From: Centrapalus pauciflorus
Lineage: Eukaryota > Streptophyta > Magnoliopsida > Asterales > Asteraceae
NCBI GenBank assembly: GCA_020465985.1
Contig: JAANYP010007618.1
Span: 1-64,000 of the forward strand
Reading direction: 5' to 3'
Length of the DNA stretch: 64,000 nt
Below are positions 1 through 11,747 of the stretch, piece by piece. The notes beneath the pieces were generated by a model that saw only the letters and a program-made list of their open reading frames with translations, was not told the DNA's origin and searched no databases. How positions within the stretch are numbered: the stretch's first letter is position 1; every line of letters begins with the position of its first letter. Both the position numbers and the translations under genes were made by a program.

Positions 1-1
<1 letters not shown>

Positions 2-68
<67 letters not shown>
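2..68. repeat. (CT)n microsatellite at window start
   Basis: Uninterrupted CT dinucleotide run that continues to the window edge, so its true length is unknown. Confidence 0.97.
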
Positions 69-71
<3 letters not shown>

Positions 72-190
72 ATCACTTGCTGGTATTAAAAGGAAATATT
101 TGTTTATTTTTTCATATTACTATGTTGATTGTGTGATGTTTTGCGTATTGCACTGTTGTTTAAATAATTGTGTATTGCATATTATTATTC
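67..190. repeat. Duplicated unit, copy A (copy B at 683-790)
   Basis: The stretch beginning with TATCACTTGCTGGTATTA just after the (CT)n run recurs at 683-790 after a second (TC)n run, with the same order of words (TGCTGGTATTA, GTGATGTTTTGCGTATT, ATAATTGTGTATTGCATATT). A third, shorter echo (CTGTTGTTTATATAATTG) lies at about 803-820. The CT run and the unit were therefore duplicated together. Confidence 0.85.
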
Positions 191-545
191 CGGTGTCCGT
201 TCACGGCAAAGCAATCCCTTGGCCTCCGTTCACCCCAAACCAACTCCCGCTTCCCATATCAGTATTGATCTCTACGTTTCTGAAGTATATATTTCGTCTG
301 TCTCATCAAGCTCTCTCTCGATTACCCTGTTCTTGCTTCGTGCGTGCTTTCTGGAGCTCAATATTTGGTACATTCCTGTTGAATTTTAATCAAAGTCAGT
401 AGCTTCTTGTAATTCGTCTTTGTATTTGTTTAAGAATAAGTTCATGAAGAATTATGTTTTACATCGTAACTTGCAGGTAATGGGTTACCCTTTTTCTCGA
501 TTTCATCCTTTTTTCAACCGGTGGAATCTGTTTTGTTATCTCAGG

Positions 546-790
<245 letters not shown>

Positions 791-826
791 TGTAAGTGTG
801 TGACTGTTGTTTATATAATTGCACTG

Positions 827-829
<3 letters not shown>

Positions 830-912
<83 letters not shown>
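830..912. repeat. (TA)n microsatellite
   Basis: About 83 bp of pure TA/AT alternation. Confidence 0.97.
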
Positions 913-914
<2 letters not shown>

Positions 915-2719
915 CTATTCACCATTGTACATAATGTCTAAGGTTCATAATTACATTATGGTACCAAAGCATTATATACATAACTTCTGTAATATACAAA
1001 CACCTACGTTCAAACCATTAAAAGAAATCATCTTAATAAATCTAATAAAATCATATTGATAATAATGTCTAGGATTGGTTCATTTCATGAATTTTAAATT
1101 GCAGTTTGTTGAATCCGCATTGGCTTTCTGTTTTGAATTTTGAAACCTGTTTGTTTAACTTGTGCTTGCCCACTGATCTTTGAACATAATACACACTTTT
1201 GTTGTTGATACACACTACTCTGAGACTCACAAGTCTCGGAGTCATCATGCAAACACACACTACACAAATGGTTAGTTTAAATATACAAGTCGAGGTGTCG
1301 TTGTTTTGCTACTGATCTTTGTTTCTGTTTTCCAGTAAGAATCACCAACACAACTCCGAGATTTGCTAATTCTCGAAGTATTAACAGACTCTACACACAC
1401 ACACACATACTATGCCACTTAGATCATATATTCATGTTGACGGGGCTGCTGTTTGCTTTGTTCAATTGAAATGCTCAGTCCGAGAATTAACCATGGATCT
1501 GAGTTTTGGACTTCACAACAGCTCACACATACACTTTTGTTACTATTTTATTACACAAAATTGAGAGGATTAAAGGTGAATTATCATGAATAAGGATCAA
1601 ACAGCAACATTAATTTGAACTAGATACAAGGCCGAAGGCCATGTCCTTCTTGTCATCAAGTCTCGGACTGATCAAAACAGAGACCAAGGACCATTTTTAG
1701 TTACTGGATTTTATTTCTAACCATCAAACTAAATCATAAAAATGCATAAATCAACAATTGAACACTAACTAAGATCATGCATTGACTTAGTTTCATGATT
1801 AAAACATGTATTCCTCATCAATTTGAAGATTTGAAGGCAAATGAAACACATATTTTTTTTCCATGAAGCTGTAGGATTTTTAAAAACATTTAAAGTGAAT
1901 TTAATGATGAAATTACCAAAAAAATATTGATGTATTCTTGATGTTTGATGTTTATTTGATCTTGCTTCCTCATTACACACACTCTTAACTTTGGTCCATA
2001 CGTATATATACTACATTCATGCTGTTCATTCACATGGCACACACGCACCACTTATTTTAACAAGACTACCCATCAATCATCTAACATAATCAGTTATTAT
2101 TTTTATATCTCCGGTTATTATTTTTATATCTCCATTTCTTTGATTGTACATACGAACATTGTGTTAGGTTTCACCACTTACTTGAACATTGTGTCTAATT
2201 AGGATCTCTACCACTAAAATCATATGTTGCATCGTTACTTCTTAAGTGGGTATGACTTCAAATGAAGTTGAGGCCAATAGCTCAAAATGTATAGTACATG
2301 TTGCATGACATGGGTCCTTGGTCTGTGGACAATTAAAAAAAGGACGGTACTATAGGATCCCCCATGTTAGTGCAGTGGATAACACGAAACATATCTGACT
2401 TCATAATATATAGGTGGCAAAATGGGTTGGTGCCAAAATAGGTAAAACATTAGTGCCGGTTGAAATGTGTTAGGTCATCCCTCAAACAAATTTGTTTTTT
2501 TTTCAAATTTTTATAAATAATTAATAAATTAATCATGATTACAAAAACTAATATTGAAACAATCTCCTATTTGTTTTTGAATCAGCATATTTACAAAAAG
2601 ATATAATATAACTCAAACTGACCCAGTTCAGATAATAGTTTGAAATTTCCCATCTGCTAATGATGGATTCTCGGGACATACTCACATTTATTACATTTTT
2701 ATGATAAACAGACTCAACG
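913..2719. other. AT-rich non-coding stretch, no gene recognised
   Basis: Only short open frames with no family resemblance occur on either strand. Short words around TCTCGGA/TCCGAG recur (about 1210, 1360, 1480, 1660) without forming an array. The 5' end of Helitron 1 (TC preceded by A) should lie here or further left, but I could not identify it. Confidence 0.6.
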
Positions 2720-3297
2720 ATGAATATGGATCCTCATGACGCTAACGACAGAAGAAAAAAGAGGAAGTTGTATTTGGAGAATAGAAGACCTCATGTTAGA
2801 TCGAAAACATCAAATTCTCCATGCGTGTCAAACATATTGATCACTTCTTCATCAAATACTATAGATCTAACAAGCTATGCAATGCAACCATCTGCTGAAA
2901 ATGTAAACCTTAATCATGTTTTACCCGACCACTGTTTGCATTTTAATGATTCTCATTGGAGATTGGCAATGGCAGATATTACAAATAGTAAGTTTTGTCA
3001 TAACAAATGACACTTATTATTTAATCTTCATTATATTTTGTAGCTTTTTTGAATAAATATTGTAATGGATTTAAATTTACTGATACGTACTTTTATATAC
3101 GTAAATATAATTTTCGTAAGTTCTCATATTAGCCACTTTTTCGTAAGAAGCAGCTCCAATTATGCATATCGACGACTCTGACGCAAAAGACAGAAGAGCA
3201 ATAAGGAAATTATCTTTGGGATGTAAGAGATCAAAGTCCACAACTACGACACGGAAAGTACAAAGTTCATCCAACACCCGAATTTCTTCAATTAGAG
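2720..3297 (+). pseudogene. Helitron 1 Rep-helicase, N-terminal exons
   Basis: Two basic, Ser/Thr-rich exons resemble the poorly conserved N-terminus of plant Helitron helicase genes. The first (2720-2987) opens with ATG and ends at a GTAAGT donor (2988). The second (3154-3297) follows an AAGCAG acceptor and ends before GTATT. Both carry a related motif: DPHDANDRRKKRKL in the first and DDSDAKDRRAIRKLSL in the second, so the second may be an internal duplicate or an alternative start. The intron that follows is expanded by (TA)n and two MITEs before the next exon near 4484. The N-terminus alone gives no function; the assignment rests on the downstream exons. Splice calls are by eye. Confidence 0.6.
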
Positions 3298-3360
3298 GTA
3301 TTATAATTTCTAATTTACAATTATAACATTTTACTAAATCAGTTCAAGTTTTATGTATTT

Positions 3361-3363
<3 letters not shown>

Positions 3364-3436
<73 letters not shown>
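3364..3436. repeat. (TA)n flanking MITE A, left
   Basis: TA run directly abutting the left end of the MITE at 3437. Confidence 0.95.
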
Positions 3437-3441
<5 letters not shown>

Positions 3442-4078
3442 GTTCCATTGAGAACTTTTGTGCATCGAGGCACAAAAGAACCTCCACTGGCCCTTGGATG
3501 AAACGAATGTGTGGGTTAGATCAAATGGCAAAAGGGTAATTAAATAGAAAGTTTTATGCATCAAGTGCACATAATGAAATTCACGGAGGGGTAAAACAGG
3601 AATTATGCAATCCTTATTTAATTATTACACTTCCAAAATTAACAAAAATAATACAAATTCAAAATACATCAAAATACATGCATATCGTTCATCTCTTCAT
3701 GCATATCGTTCATCTCTTCCAAAAATAAATCATGCATATCGTTCATCTCTTCCAAAATCAAAATACATCAAAATACAAACATGAATCGTTCATACAAACA
3801 TAAATCATGCATATCGTTCATCTCTTCCAAAATCAAGAGGGGGCTAAGAGAGAGGAGAGAGAGAGAGAGAGAGAAAGAGGGAGTGGTTTTAGGAAAGAAG
3901 TTAATGGTGATTTTCATACCAAATTTAGCTATTAATTATCTTAAAAACATTTAAATTCAAAAATAATTTTCATACATTTAATATCCCCTAAATGCCCTTT
4001 GTGCACCCTTGGTAGATTGTCCGATGCACAAAAGTTCTCAATGGTGCCTCGATGCACAAAAGTTCTCAATCGAACCCC
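3437..4078. mobile_element. MITE A (642 bp) nested in (TA)n
   Basis: The left end reads GAGAGGTTCCATTGAGAAC, then TTTTGTGCATCGAGGCAC. The right end, read on the other strand, is GGGGTTCGATTGAGAAC, then TTTTGTGCATCGAGGCAC. These form terminal inverted repeats of roughly 35 bp. The right end carries a second tandem copy of the GAGAACTTTTGTGCATCG motif. Inside are four copies of a roughly 23-bp unit (ATGCATATCGTTCATCTCTT, about 3678-3825) and a (GA)n tract (about 3850-3875). No coding capacity. TA runs flank both sides, so a short target duplication cannot be read out. Confidence 0.8.

Positions 4079-4124
<46 letters not shown>
4079..4124. repeat. (TA)n between MITE A and MITE B
   Basis: About 45 bp of TA with one CATA variant, separating two different MITEs. 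Confidence 0.95.
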
Positions 4125-4128
<4 letters not shown>

Positions 4129-4382
4129 TCAATGGAAAACCACCATGCACCTGAAAACTTGTGAAAACCGCACTACACCACCACAAATGCATCAAATTCC
4201 CCGTTTGATGCATCAAAATCCCGCGTGATGCATCAATTTTTCCGCGTGATGCATCAAAATCCCACGTGATGCGTCACCTTATTTTCGATCATGCCATCGC
4301 GTTTTTCATGAAATGCACCAAATTGGACGGTATGCGTAGGTTTCCATAGTTTTCAGGTGCATAGTGGTTTTCCATTGAACCC
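4125..4382. mobile_element. MITE B (258 bp) nested in (TA)n
   Basis: Terminal inverted repeats of about 34 bp with one mismatch. The left begins GGGTTCAATGGAAAACCAC; the right is its reverse complement, ending GTGGTTTTCCATTGAACCC. The centre (about 4204-4275) holds several copies of TGATGCATCA, itself a perfect palindrome, separated by CCGCG-type spacers. TA runs flank both sides. No coding capacity. Confidence 0.85.
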
Positions 4383-4384
4383 AC

Positions 4385-4386
<2 letters not shown>

Positions 4387-4452
<66 letters not shown>

Positions 4453-4458
4453 ATATAG
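4387..4458. repeat. (TA)n right of MITE B
   Basis: TA run that completes the frame around MITE B, just upstream of the next Helitron 1 exon. Confidence 0.95.
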
Positions 4459-4483
4459 TACATGTGGTGTTTTAAAGTGAATA

Positions 4484-4961
4484 AAATTCTAATTTTTCAA
4501 TCATGTTATGTAACTGATTACTTTGATCATGGTGATCAAACTCGCATATGTCAACTATGTCATGCAAAATTATGGACAAATGAAACTGTCAGAGGTCATG
4601 GGGACAAAACATTTTATTACCTATGTTGTGGTTACGGCAAGGTTCAGCTTCCGGAGTTGAAAGCAGCGCCATCATTATATGAGGATCTATTTCGTCTTAA
4701 CGATTCGAGAAGCAAAAACTTTCTTAAGAATATTCGTCGTTACAATTCTATGTTTTCATTCACTTCAATGGGTGGGAAGGTTGATTCATCAATAAATAAG
4801 GGTAAAGCTCCGTATATATTCAGGCTTAGTGGTTAAACCTACCATGCTATGGGAAGCCTTCTATCTGTAGATGCCTCAAAACCTAATTCTCTCAGCTTTA
4901 CATATATGACACTGAGAATGAGCTTTCAAACAGGCAGAATGCATTCGGGTATATTCTACTT
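4484..4961 (+). pseudogene. Helitron 1 Rep-helicase, Cys-rich N-terminal exon
   Basis: Reads DYFDHGDQTRICQLCHAKLW, then a CCGYGKVQLPEL block, then NIRRYNSMFSFTSMGG and GKAPYIFRLSG. The same order occurs in Helitron 2 (CEYCNATFW, CCAGGQV, NIRAYNNMFSMTSFG, GKGPYVFKISG). This is the Cys-rich leader that precedes the Helitron-like N domain in plant Rep-helicases. Two lesions are visible. A TAA at 4834-4836 stands where the relative has Gln, and a frameshift near 4880 moves the IYDTENELSNRQ-type block into another frame. The exon probably ends at the GTATAT donor near 4951. The acceptor is not clear; the first codon with family resemblance is about 4520. Confidence 0.8.
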
Positions 4962-5199
4962 CATGATTATTAACTTTTGGATTTTTCTATGTGGGATATT
5001 GTATATCGCTTTTGTATATTTATACCAATTATTGCATCAATCTAAATAAGTTACATAATGTTTTAAAAGATACATATTTAACTACATCTTAATCCCTTTT
5101 CCATACTTTGGTACCTAATGAATACATTATTGTTTAATTTTTTTTCGTATAAATATATCTCTCATAATGCATCTTTTATGTTTTTTGCATTTCTAACAA

Positions 5200-5304
5200 T
5201 GAACCAAAGGATGGGTCTATAACAACTACCGATCTTCATGATGTTGAAACTATAACATATTTGAAGAGTATGTTAGATTCAATAAATGAATTGGTTAAGG
5301 CCTA
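5200..5304 (+). pseudogene. Helitron 1 Rep-helicase, exon part left of LTR element 1
   Basis: Encodes a helical stretch ending LKSMLDSINELVKAY, the block that precedes the RMVRD motif in plant Helitron helicases. It is cut at 5304 by LTR element 1 and resumes at 14294 as RMVRDCFHANTHQDLKL. The 5 bases GCCTA at 5300-5304 are repeated at 14289-14293 as the target duplication. Between 4961 and 5200 the sequence looks intronic. Confidence 0.75.
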
Positions 5305-6487
5305 TGTAACATCCTAAGAATTTAAATGATGTAATTGAGGTTAATTAGTTTAAATTCCTGATTTTAATAACTTATGTTGGATTTTGTATTTGGATTAATT
5401 ATAAAAGTTGGTTGTTTTATTCAGAAATTGATAACTTTAGTTATTAAGTTAATATCATTATTAAGTGGTTGAAAGGATAAAATAAAGATTTAATCTTTAT
5501 TTAATGGAATTTAAGAATTTGGTTGCTATTTTAAGGAATTAAGAAATTTTAGAATTTCGAAGTATAATTTATTAAGAATGATGATTATAAATTATAATGA
5601 TGATGAAATAAAGATGGAAATCTTTATTTAAAGAAAGTTAGATAAGTAGAGGGGTTAATGGTGTCAAATGTTGAAAATAGAGAAAATAAAAAGACCAAAG
5701 TCTTTCATTTTGGATTAAGGCCATTATCTCTCTATTTTTCTCTCTTCTCTCTTTCTCTTCTCAAAAGAACTCACGATTCTTCATCTCAAGAATTCAAGAA
5801 ACATCAAAGCTTGGAAATTTGAAGTTAATATCTGGATTCAAGGTGTTAGAAAGGAACTACAACTATTACAACAAGCAAATTAAGGTAAATATCTCTCAAA
5901 CTCTCCAAAATTTGAGGTTTGGGTTCGGTTTCTATAAAAATCGAATCAAAGATTTTAGATTCAAAATGTTGATGCATGTTGAAAATATTTGTGGGTTTGT
6001 GTAAATCTAGTGTTGTAGAAATTGTGTACAAAATTTCGGGTTCAAATTCAAGTTATAAATATGGTTTTAGTAATTTACAGTAAGTGATCTGTGTGCGTTG
6101 CTTGAGTATCGAAACAACACATAAGGGTACCGAAACCATCAACCTTGATGGTTTCGGTATTGCACCTACCGAAACCCCCCTCCTACCGAAACCTTAATAC
6201 TAAAACCCACAAGCATGTATTGAAACTATGTATAGGTACCGAGACCACTTGAAGGTACCGAAACCTTAAAGGTTTCGGTACATAAAACCGAAACTTATCA
6301 TAAATACCGAGACATCATAAATATATGTAAATAATACCGAAACTCAATGGGATACCGAAACTATATATATGTGTACTGAAACCTTGATACAGAGACCACC
6401 ATATGTACCGAGACCATGTGAAGTGAGTACCGAAACCTTAAAGGTTTCGGTAATCCTTTCATTTCAAAACAGAAAGAAAAAATATAA

Positions 6488-6540
<53 letters not shown>

Positions 6541-7795
6541 CTCGGTTGGGTTTTATTGGTGAAAATAAATAGAAACGGTTGGACATTTTTCAGTTATATA
6601 ATGATGATTTCCGGACATTTTGGCAATTTCAAAAAAATAGAGATTAAAGAATAATTTTCGGATCACAATTCCGAAGGATTTACGCAATAAATTGAGAAAC
6701 TTGTTGAGACTTATTATTAAATAAGTTATTGATGGTGCATATTGAAGGGATTAATTGGGAATAATAAAATCATCAAGTAAGAGGATTTAAACATGAGTTT
6801 CGGATGAGGGTTCCGAATGATGTAACACTTTTAATTGTACAACTTGATGTACATTTGTTGAGGAACATGTTTATGATATGATTTTCTTATGGAAATGTAA
6901 CAGGTCCCTTGTGGTGTTGTTTAACCCACAGTGGGGTAGTTTTGAGTCCGGTTGAAATTTCGAAGAGAAATAAGATAACTTGAAGTTAACTAACGCACCC
7001 ACTGTGAGTACCTTTGGTTTTAACATGTCTGCATCTGCTTTATGTTTGCTTTGCCTGCTGAGGCATGTTGTTTCACTTTTGTTTGGCACTCTACTAACTT
7101 GCGTATATGTTGATGCACATTCATACTTGTTGCATGTCCGTTCATTTGTTATGCATCCTATCGATGGACCGGCGGGTCGCATCTGTACTCTGATGTTACT
7201 GTGCTATATGACCAAGAGTTGACACCTCTGTGGTCAGGATAGGCAGTAGGTCATCCCCGATGATATGTCTGCCTCAAATGGTTGGTTTTTCTTATGCCGA
7301 GCGTCATCTCGAAGGAGTTGCGGCTCGGTTTTGCGTACTTTGTGTACGTGTGGAGTATACGGTATGCGTTACCGATGTTACTCCTGGGGGCGTCATAAGG
7401 ATTTGTGGAATGTGTAAAATCGTTGGTGTTCACTAAGCATTCGCTTACCCCTCAGTTGTTGACATTTTTACAGGAAAAGGGATATCTGCTGTGGGACCTT
7501 CTAGTTAGGTCGTTTGTGAAGTCTTGGAAGATTTGATACTGCTAAATCGGTAAATGCGCTCTGGGACCAATGTTGTAATATATTCTGGATGTTGTAATAA
7601 TGAATTGAGTGTGTAGACTTAGTATTGGAACCTTGTAGCATCGTAGGGTGTTTGAGACATTTGTATTATTTTTAATTTATGTAATTTAATGCTTTCGCAC
7701 TTGTTTAAGCATTCAGATCATTATGTAATCTATGTTGGTGATTAATCCTGGGTGTATTTTATTGTAATGGTGGTTATTGTGGCAAGGGTGTCACA
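5305..7795 (+). repeat. LTR element 1, 5' LTR
   Basis: 2,491 bp. Layout: AT-rich start; CT-rich leader (about 5730-5765); putative splice donor AAG|GTAAAT at 5885; an array of ACCGAAAC words on both strands (about 6110-6450); a (TA)n run (6492-6538); conserved GC-richer tail; putative acceptor TTTTTACAG at 7473; end TGTCACA. Open frames of 60-103 aa in the tail recur in the 3' LTR only because the LTR is duplicated. Confidence 0.95.
6124..6453. repeat. ACCGAAAC palindrome array in 5' LTR
   Basis: More than a dozen ACCGAAAC/ACCGAGAC words. Several form near-perfect hairpins: TACCGAAACCTT, one base, then AAGGTTTCGGTA (two sites, about 6257-6281 and 6429-6453), and TACCGAAACCATCAA, two bases, then TTGATGGTTTCGGTA (about 6128-6159). 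The array is repeated in the 3' LTR (about 12550-12890) with small changes. Confidence 0.85.
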
Positions 7796-7800
7796 GGCAA

Positions 7801-7812
7801 TGGTATCAGAGC
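7801..7812 (+). promoter_or_regulatory. Primer-binding site, LTR element 1
   Basis: TGGTATCAGAGC, complementary to the 3' end of plant initiator Met tRNA, five bases after the 5' LTR. It fixes the element as + strand. Confidence 0.9.
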
Positions 7813-8014
7813 AGTAGTTTGAGATTCAAGTGTCCGTGAGGTCTTGGTCTCAAACATTAAGTGATTACATGTAGTGATTATAAGTGACGATCTGAACTAA
7901 GATACGATATGATCAAGTGCTTATAGGAAAGTGACTTTCATACAGGACAACATGTGTTGTAGTTAACTATGTGATGGGATCACTAAATGATTTATATGTT
8001 TAAATTTTCAGAAT

Positions 8015-8788
8015 ATGTCTGGAGGAGGAATGACGCCACGAGAAACGAGGGAAATGATGCTATCAATGATGGCAGAACAAAACAGGATGATTCAAGATCA
8101 GTTTCGGGCTCGAGATGAGTCCAAAGCTAAAAGAAAAGAAGACAAGAGAAAAGAAGAGAGGGAACATGAAAGGAATTATGTGGTGGATGACATATACCTT
8201 AGAAATAAAGTGAAACGTAAAGACAAGGGCAAGGAAAAGATTGATTATGAAACCGGAATTAATGAGAATTACATGAAATATGTAATTAGATCCTTCAAGG
8301 ACTGGCAGCCACCTGGATCTCTGAGAATTTAGGAATCAGAAATATGGATTACAATTATGGAACAGATTTTTACGGAGATGAATTGTAAGGATGAGTACAA
8401 GGTATGTTTGGCTAAGGATCAATTGATTGGACAAGCTAAGAAATGGTGGAACTGTTGGGAAAAAGAATTGGGATCAGAATTGATTACTTCCTTTAGTTGG
8501 GAACAATTCAAGTTGTTATTTAGTAGACAATATGGTGAGCCTGATGTCGTACCTCATGTTGATCATGAAGAAAGAGCTATCGGAAAGATTGCAAATTCTG
8601 GAGGAGATAAACTAAATGGACCGTATTTGATGTCAAGAACAAATAAACGTGATAGATGTAGAAGATGTCGACATTGTAAACAATTTGGACATAAGGATGA
8701 CAAATGTCCAAGGAAGACTGATGCTTGTTATAATTGTGAAAAAGTGGGTCATTTTAGCAGAACTTGCAGAATTCGAACAAAGAATTAA
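8015..8788 (+). pseudogene. LTR element 1 gag remnant
   Basis: The first block (8015-8332) starts MSGGGMTPRETREMMLSMM and matches the start of gag in LTR element 2 nearly residue for residue. A stop at 8330 breaks the frame. The second block (8357-8788) keeps the capsid-like WWNCWEKELG region and ends with two CCHC zinc knuckles (CRHCKQFGHKDDKC and CYNCEKVGHFSRTC), which bind genomic RNA in intact gag. The block between them is much shorter than in element 2, so part of gag is deleted. Gag would form the cytoplasmic virus-like particle; this copy cannot. Confidence 0.85.
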
Positions 8789-9699
8789 CATGTACTACAT
8801 TACGTGGTGAAATTATGAAGGAAAAGTTCAACAAAGGAGATGAGATCTCTGAGACTATGGTTATAACTTTTGAACATTAATTTACAGGATTAGGAGAGTA
8901 CTTTAAAGTTCTTATATGTAATATTACATTGAAGTTTTATGATTTTGAAGTTAACATGAACTTGAGTAATATGAAATGTTATTACTAATATAGGTATAAT
9001 CATGTTTGTGAATGAAAATACTCGAGTATATAAGTAGGCATTAGATGAATAGCCAAGATGGATTTTGAAGCTTTGAATTGGAAAAGATGCTATAGATGTC
9101 TTGGAATTTATGAATGAGCTTAGAAGTTGCAATAAAGTTAAGTTTGACCATAATGGGTTAAAGAATTGGAAATTAATTGTATTAATAGCATGTATGGCAT
9201 GTTCGAGGAGTTGATGATAATTAGTTATGGTTATCATAAAGTATGTAGCATTAGCTTTTATTAAGAGAAACTGTATGGTACAGTGTGTTGATATTTTGAC
9301 TAAAAAGGGTTGTGGTTAAGAACAACAGGATTCGAACTTTTCGTGAGGATTTTGATATAGTTGGAATCAAAGAAATTGTTTCAATATTGGTATATATGAA
9401 TATTATATGAGGAAAACAAATCAAGAAATTATTGGGAAAGCATACGAGGGTATGATAATACATGGAAAATAAATGTTAATCTTAAAGGATCGAGAATTTG
9501 AAATATGTAGTGCGAGGTGTGAAGTTAGAAATGTATGTGAAGTATAATTAATCGAAATGGGGGTATAACACTTAATGAAATGGTGATTTAATCAATCATA
9601 AAAAGCTTAAAGAGACTTTGGACACTAATGAAATTTGCTTATACACCACAGAAAAGTCTAATACTATGATTCGGAATCTAAGGAAGATTCGGAGGTGGT
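8789..9699 (+). other. LTR element 1 interior, unrecognisable gag-pol spacer
   Basis: AT-rich and full of stops in all frames. By position it should hold the gag C-terminus and linker to protease, but I cannot align it by eye. Confidence 0.4.
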
Positions 9700-11690
9700 C
9701 ATGAGTTTTGTTTGATTCTGGTGCTGACCAATTATTTGTATCTACTGCTTTTGCTCAACAAGTGTTGATGCCTTGGTCTCAGTTGTCTATTGTGATTAAT
9801 GTTGAAAATGTTAAGTAACAAAATAGTTAACGTAGATCATGTGTATCCTGATTGTACTATAGTGATTGAAGAGGTAGTCTTTAATCCTGATTTGATTCCA
9901 ATAGAGATTGGTGATTTGATATGATAATTGGAATAAACTGGTTGATCGAGAATGGGATCCATGTAGATACAATAAAGGAAATGATAAATACAATTACACC
10001 GGAAGGATGAGACGATCTGTATATATGGGAAAGGAGAAGCAGGGATCAATGTCTATTGATGATTGATAGGTCCCCAAAGCTGATTGCTTAGGGTTGTGAG
10101 TCTTGTTTGGTATATGCTATTGATACCAAGATTGAAGAGAAAACTGTGGCCGATGTGCCTGTTGTCCCAAATTTTTCCATATTGTGTTTCAGAAGACTTG
10201 TCTGGTGTGCCACCTGAAAGACAAGTAAAATTCTGTGTTGACTTGATCCCTGGAGCTTCTCCAATAGCTTGTTATTCGTACTGTCTTGCACCTACCGAAA
10301 ATGTAAGAGATGATGAAGCAACTTCAAGAGTTGTTGGATAAGGGCTTTGTTAGATTGAGTTCTTTGCCATGGGGAACATCGATATTGTTTATGAAACAAA
10401 GGACATCACAGTGAGAATGTGCATAAATTAACGTGATTTGAACAAATTTTGATTATAACGAATAAGTATCCGCTGCTGGGAATGGATGATTATTCGATTA
10501 GCTGCATGAGAGCTAATTATTTTTCTAAGATTGATCTACGAATGAGATATGATTAGTTGAGGTCCTAAGAGCGAATGTACTGAAATTGGCTTTCAGGGAT
10601 ATTTATGAGCACTACGAGTCTCTGGTTACGACATTTTGATTGATTAACACCTCAGCTGTTATATGGACATTATAAATAGGGATTTGTAGACCGATGTTGG
10701 ATCAATCGGAAATTGTAGTCATTGACAATATTCTGGAGTACTTTAAGTTTAAAGAAGAGCAAGACATACACCTGAGAAAATGGTTGGAACTATTAAGAAT
10801 TTGAAATCTCACACTGTTACTGAAATAAGGGGTTTTCTACATTGGTAGATTGTAGATAACTTGATTAATTCGGTATATTTTATATACCAACTCGAGAAAG
10901 TAATTGTTGGAAAGACTTGCACAGATTTGCGTGAGTAAGGTTATTACTTTTATGGTATTCAGGAATCGATTATGTCTGATTAAAAGAGTAGTTTCATTTT
11001 CAACTCTTGGTTTGCTTTACAAGTGGGATTAGGCACACATATTGCTACGAGTACAGCTTACCGACAAATGATAGATGATCAGAATGAATGGACTATTTCC
11101 ATATTGGATTATATGATGAGATCATGTATACTGGATTTAAGTATCAACTGAAAAGATCAATTGCTTTGATGGAAATATAAAACCCGTACATGTTGAAAAG
11201 AAATTGAGGGAACTCTGGTGGATGAGCCTGTGTTATCACAGAAATGTTATTATGATAGGAGATATAAACCGAACAGTTTTGAGATAAATGATTGGATATA
11301 TTGGAAAGCATTTCCGATGAGGGGTGTTACTCGTTTTGTAAAAGAGGCAAGCTGGCATTAAGGTGTATTGGCTCATTTAGAATAACAGAAAAGTTGGGAA
11401 TCAGTTGTGTCATTTGGAATTTCCTAAGGAAATATTGAAATAACATTTGGTAATTCATGTGGGAAACTTTAGGAAGTCCTTCAAACATGTAAATGAAGGT
11501 TGGAATGAGTATACCGATTTAGAAATTAATGAGAGGTTAGTATATGTTGAGAAACAGGTATGTGTTTTGAATACTAACATCAAAAAGTTAAGGATCAAAG
11601 AGATTAAATTAGTGTTGATACGTTGGAAGCATCACAAAGGAGTAAACCATACTTGGGAGATAAAAGCCGATATGTTGAATAAGTAAACAA
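9700..11690 (+). pseudogene. LTR element 1 pol remnant (PR-RT-IN-chromodomain), heavily decayed
   Basis: Landmarks appear in the right order but in different frames. Protease active-site motif FDSGAD is at about 9709. EDLSGVPPERQV, upstream of RT, is at about 10195. A degenerate RT catalytic box VIDNILEYF (about 10730), where the relative has FIDDILVYS, has the second catalytic Asp changed to Asn. Integrase-core words around LGTHIATSTAYR lie near 11030. The C-terminal block (11447-11686) has HVGNFRKSF and LIRWKHHKGVNHTWE, a chromodomain-like tail. Large parts of RT and RNase H are missing compared with element 2. No reading frame spans even one domain. Confidence 0.8.
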
Positions 11691-11728
11691 ATCTGTTCGA
11701 ATACAAGTAACTTCGAGGATGAAGTTTG

Positions 11729-11747
11729 AGTGTGGTGGAGCCCATGC
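11729..11747 (+). promoter_or_regulatory. Polypurine-type tract, LTR element 1
   Basis: AGTGTGGTGGAGCCCATGC directly before the 3' LTR. LTR element 2 has the same tract with one change (AGCGTGG...), which supports it as the plus-strand primer region. Confidence 0.75.

Noticed and set aside
6871..7436. Open frames of 60-103 aa on both strands, conserved at 13364-13929
   Set aside because: Conserved only because they lie in the two LTRs of element 1. No domain, no start context, and opposite-strand frames are equally open.
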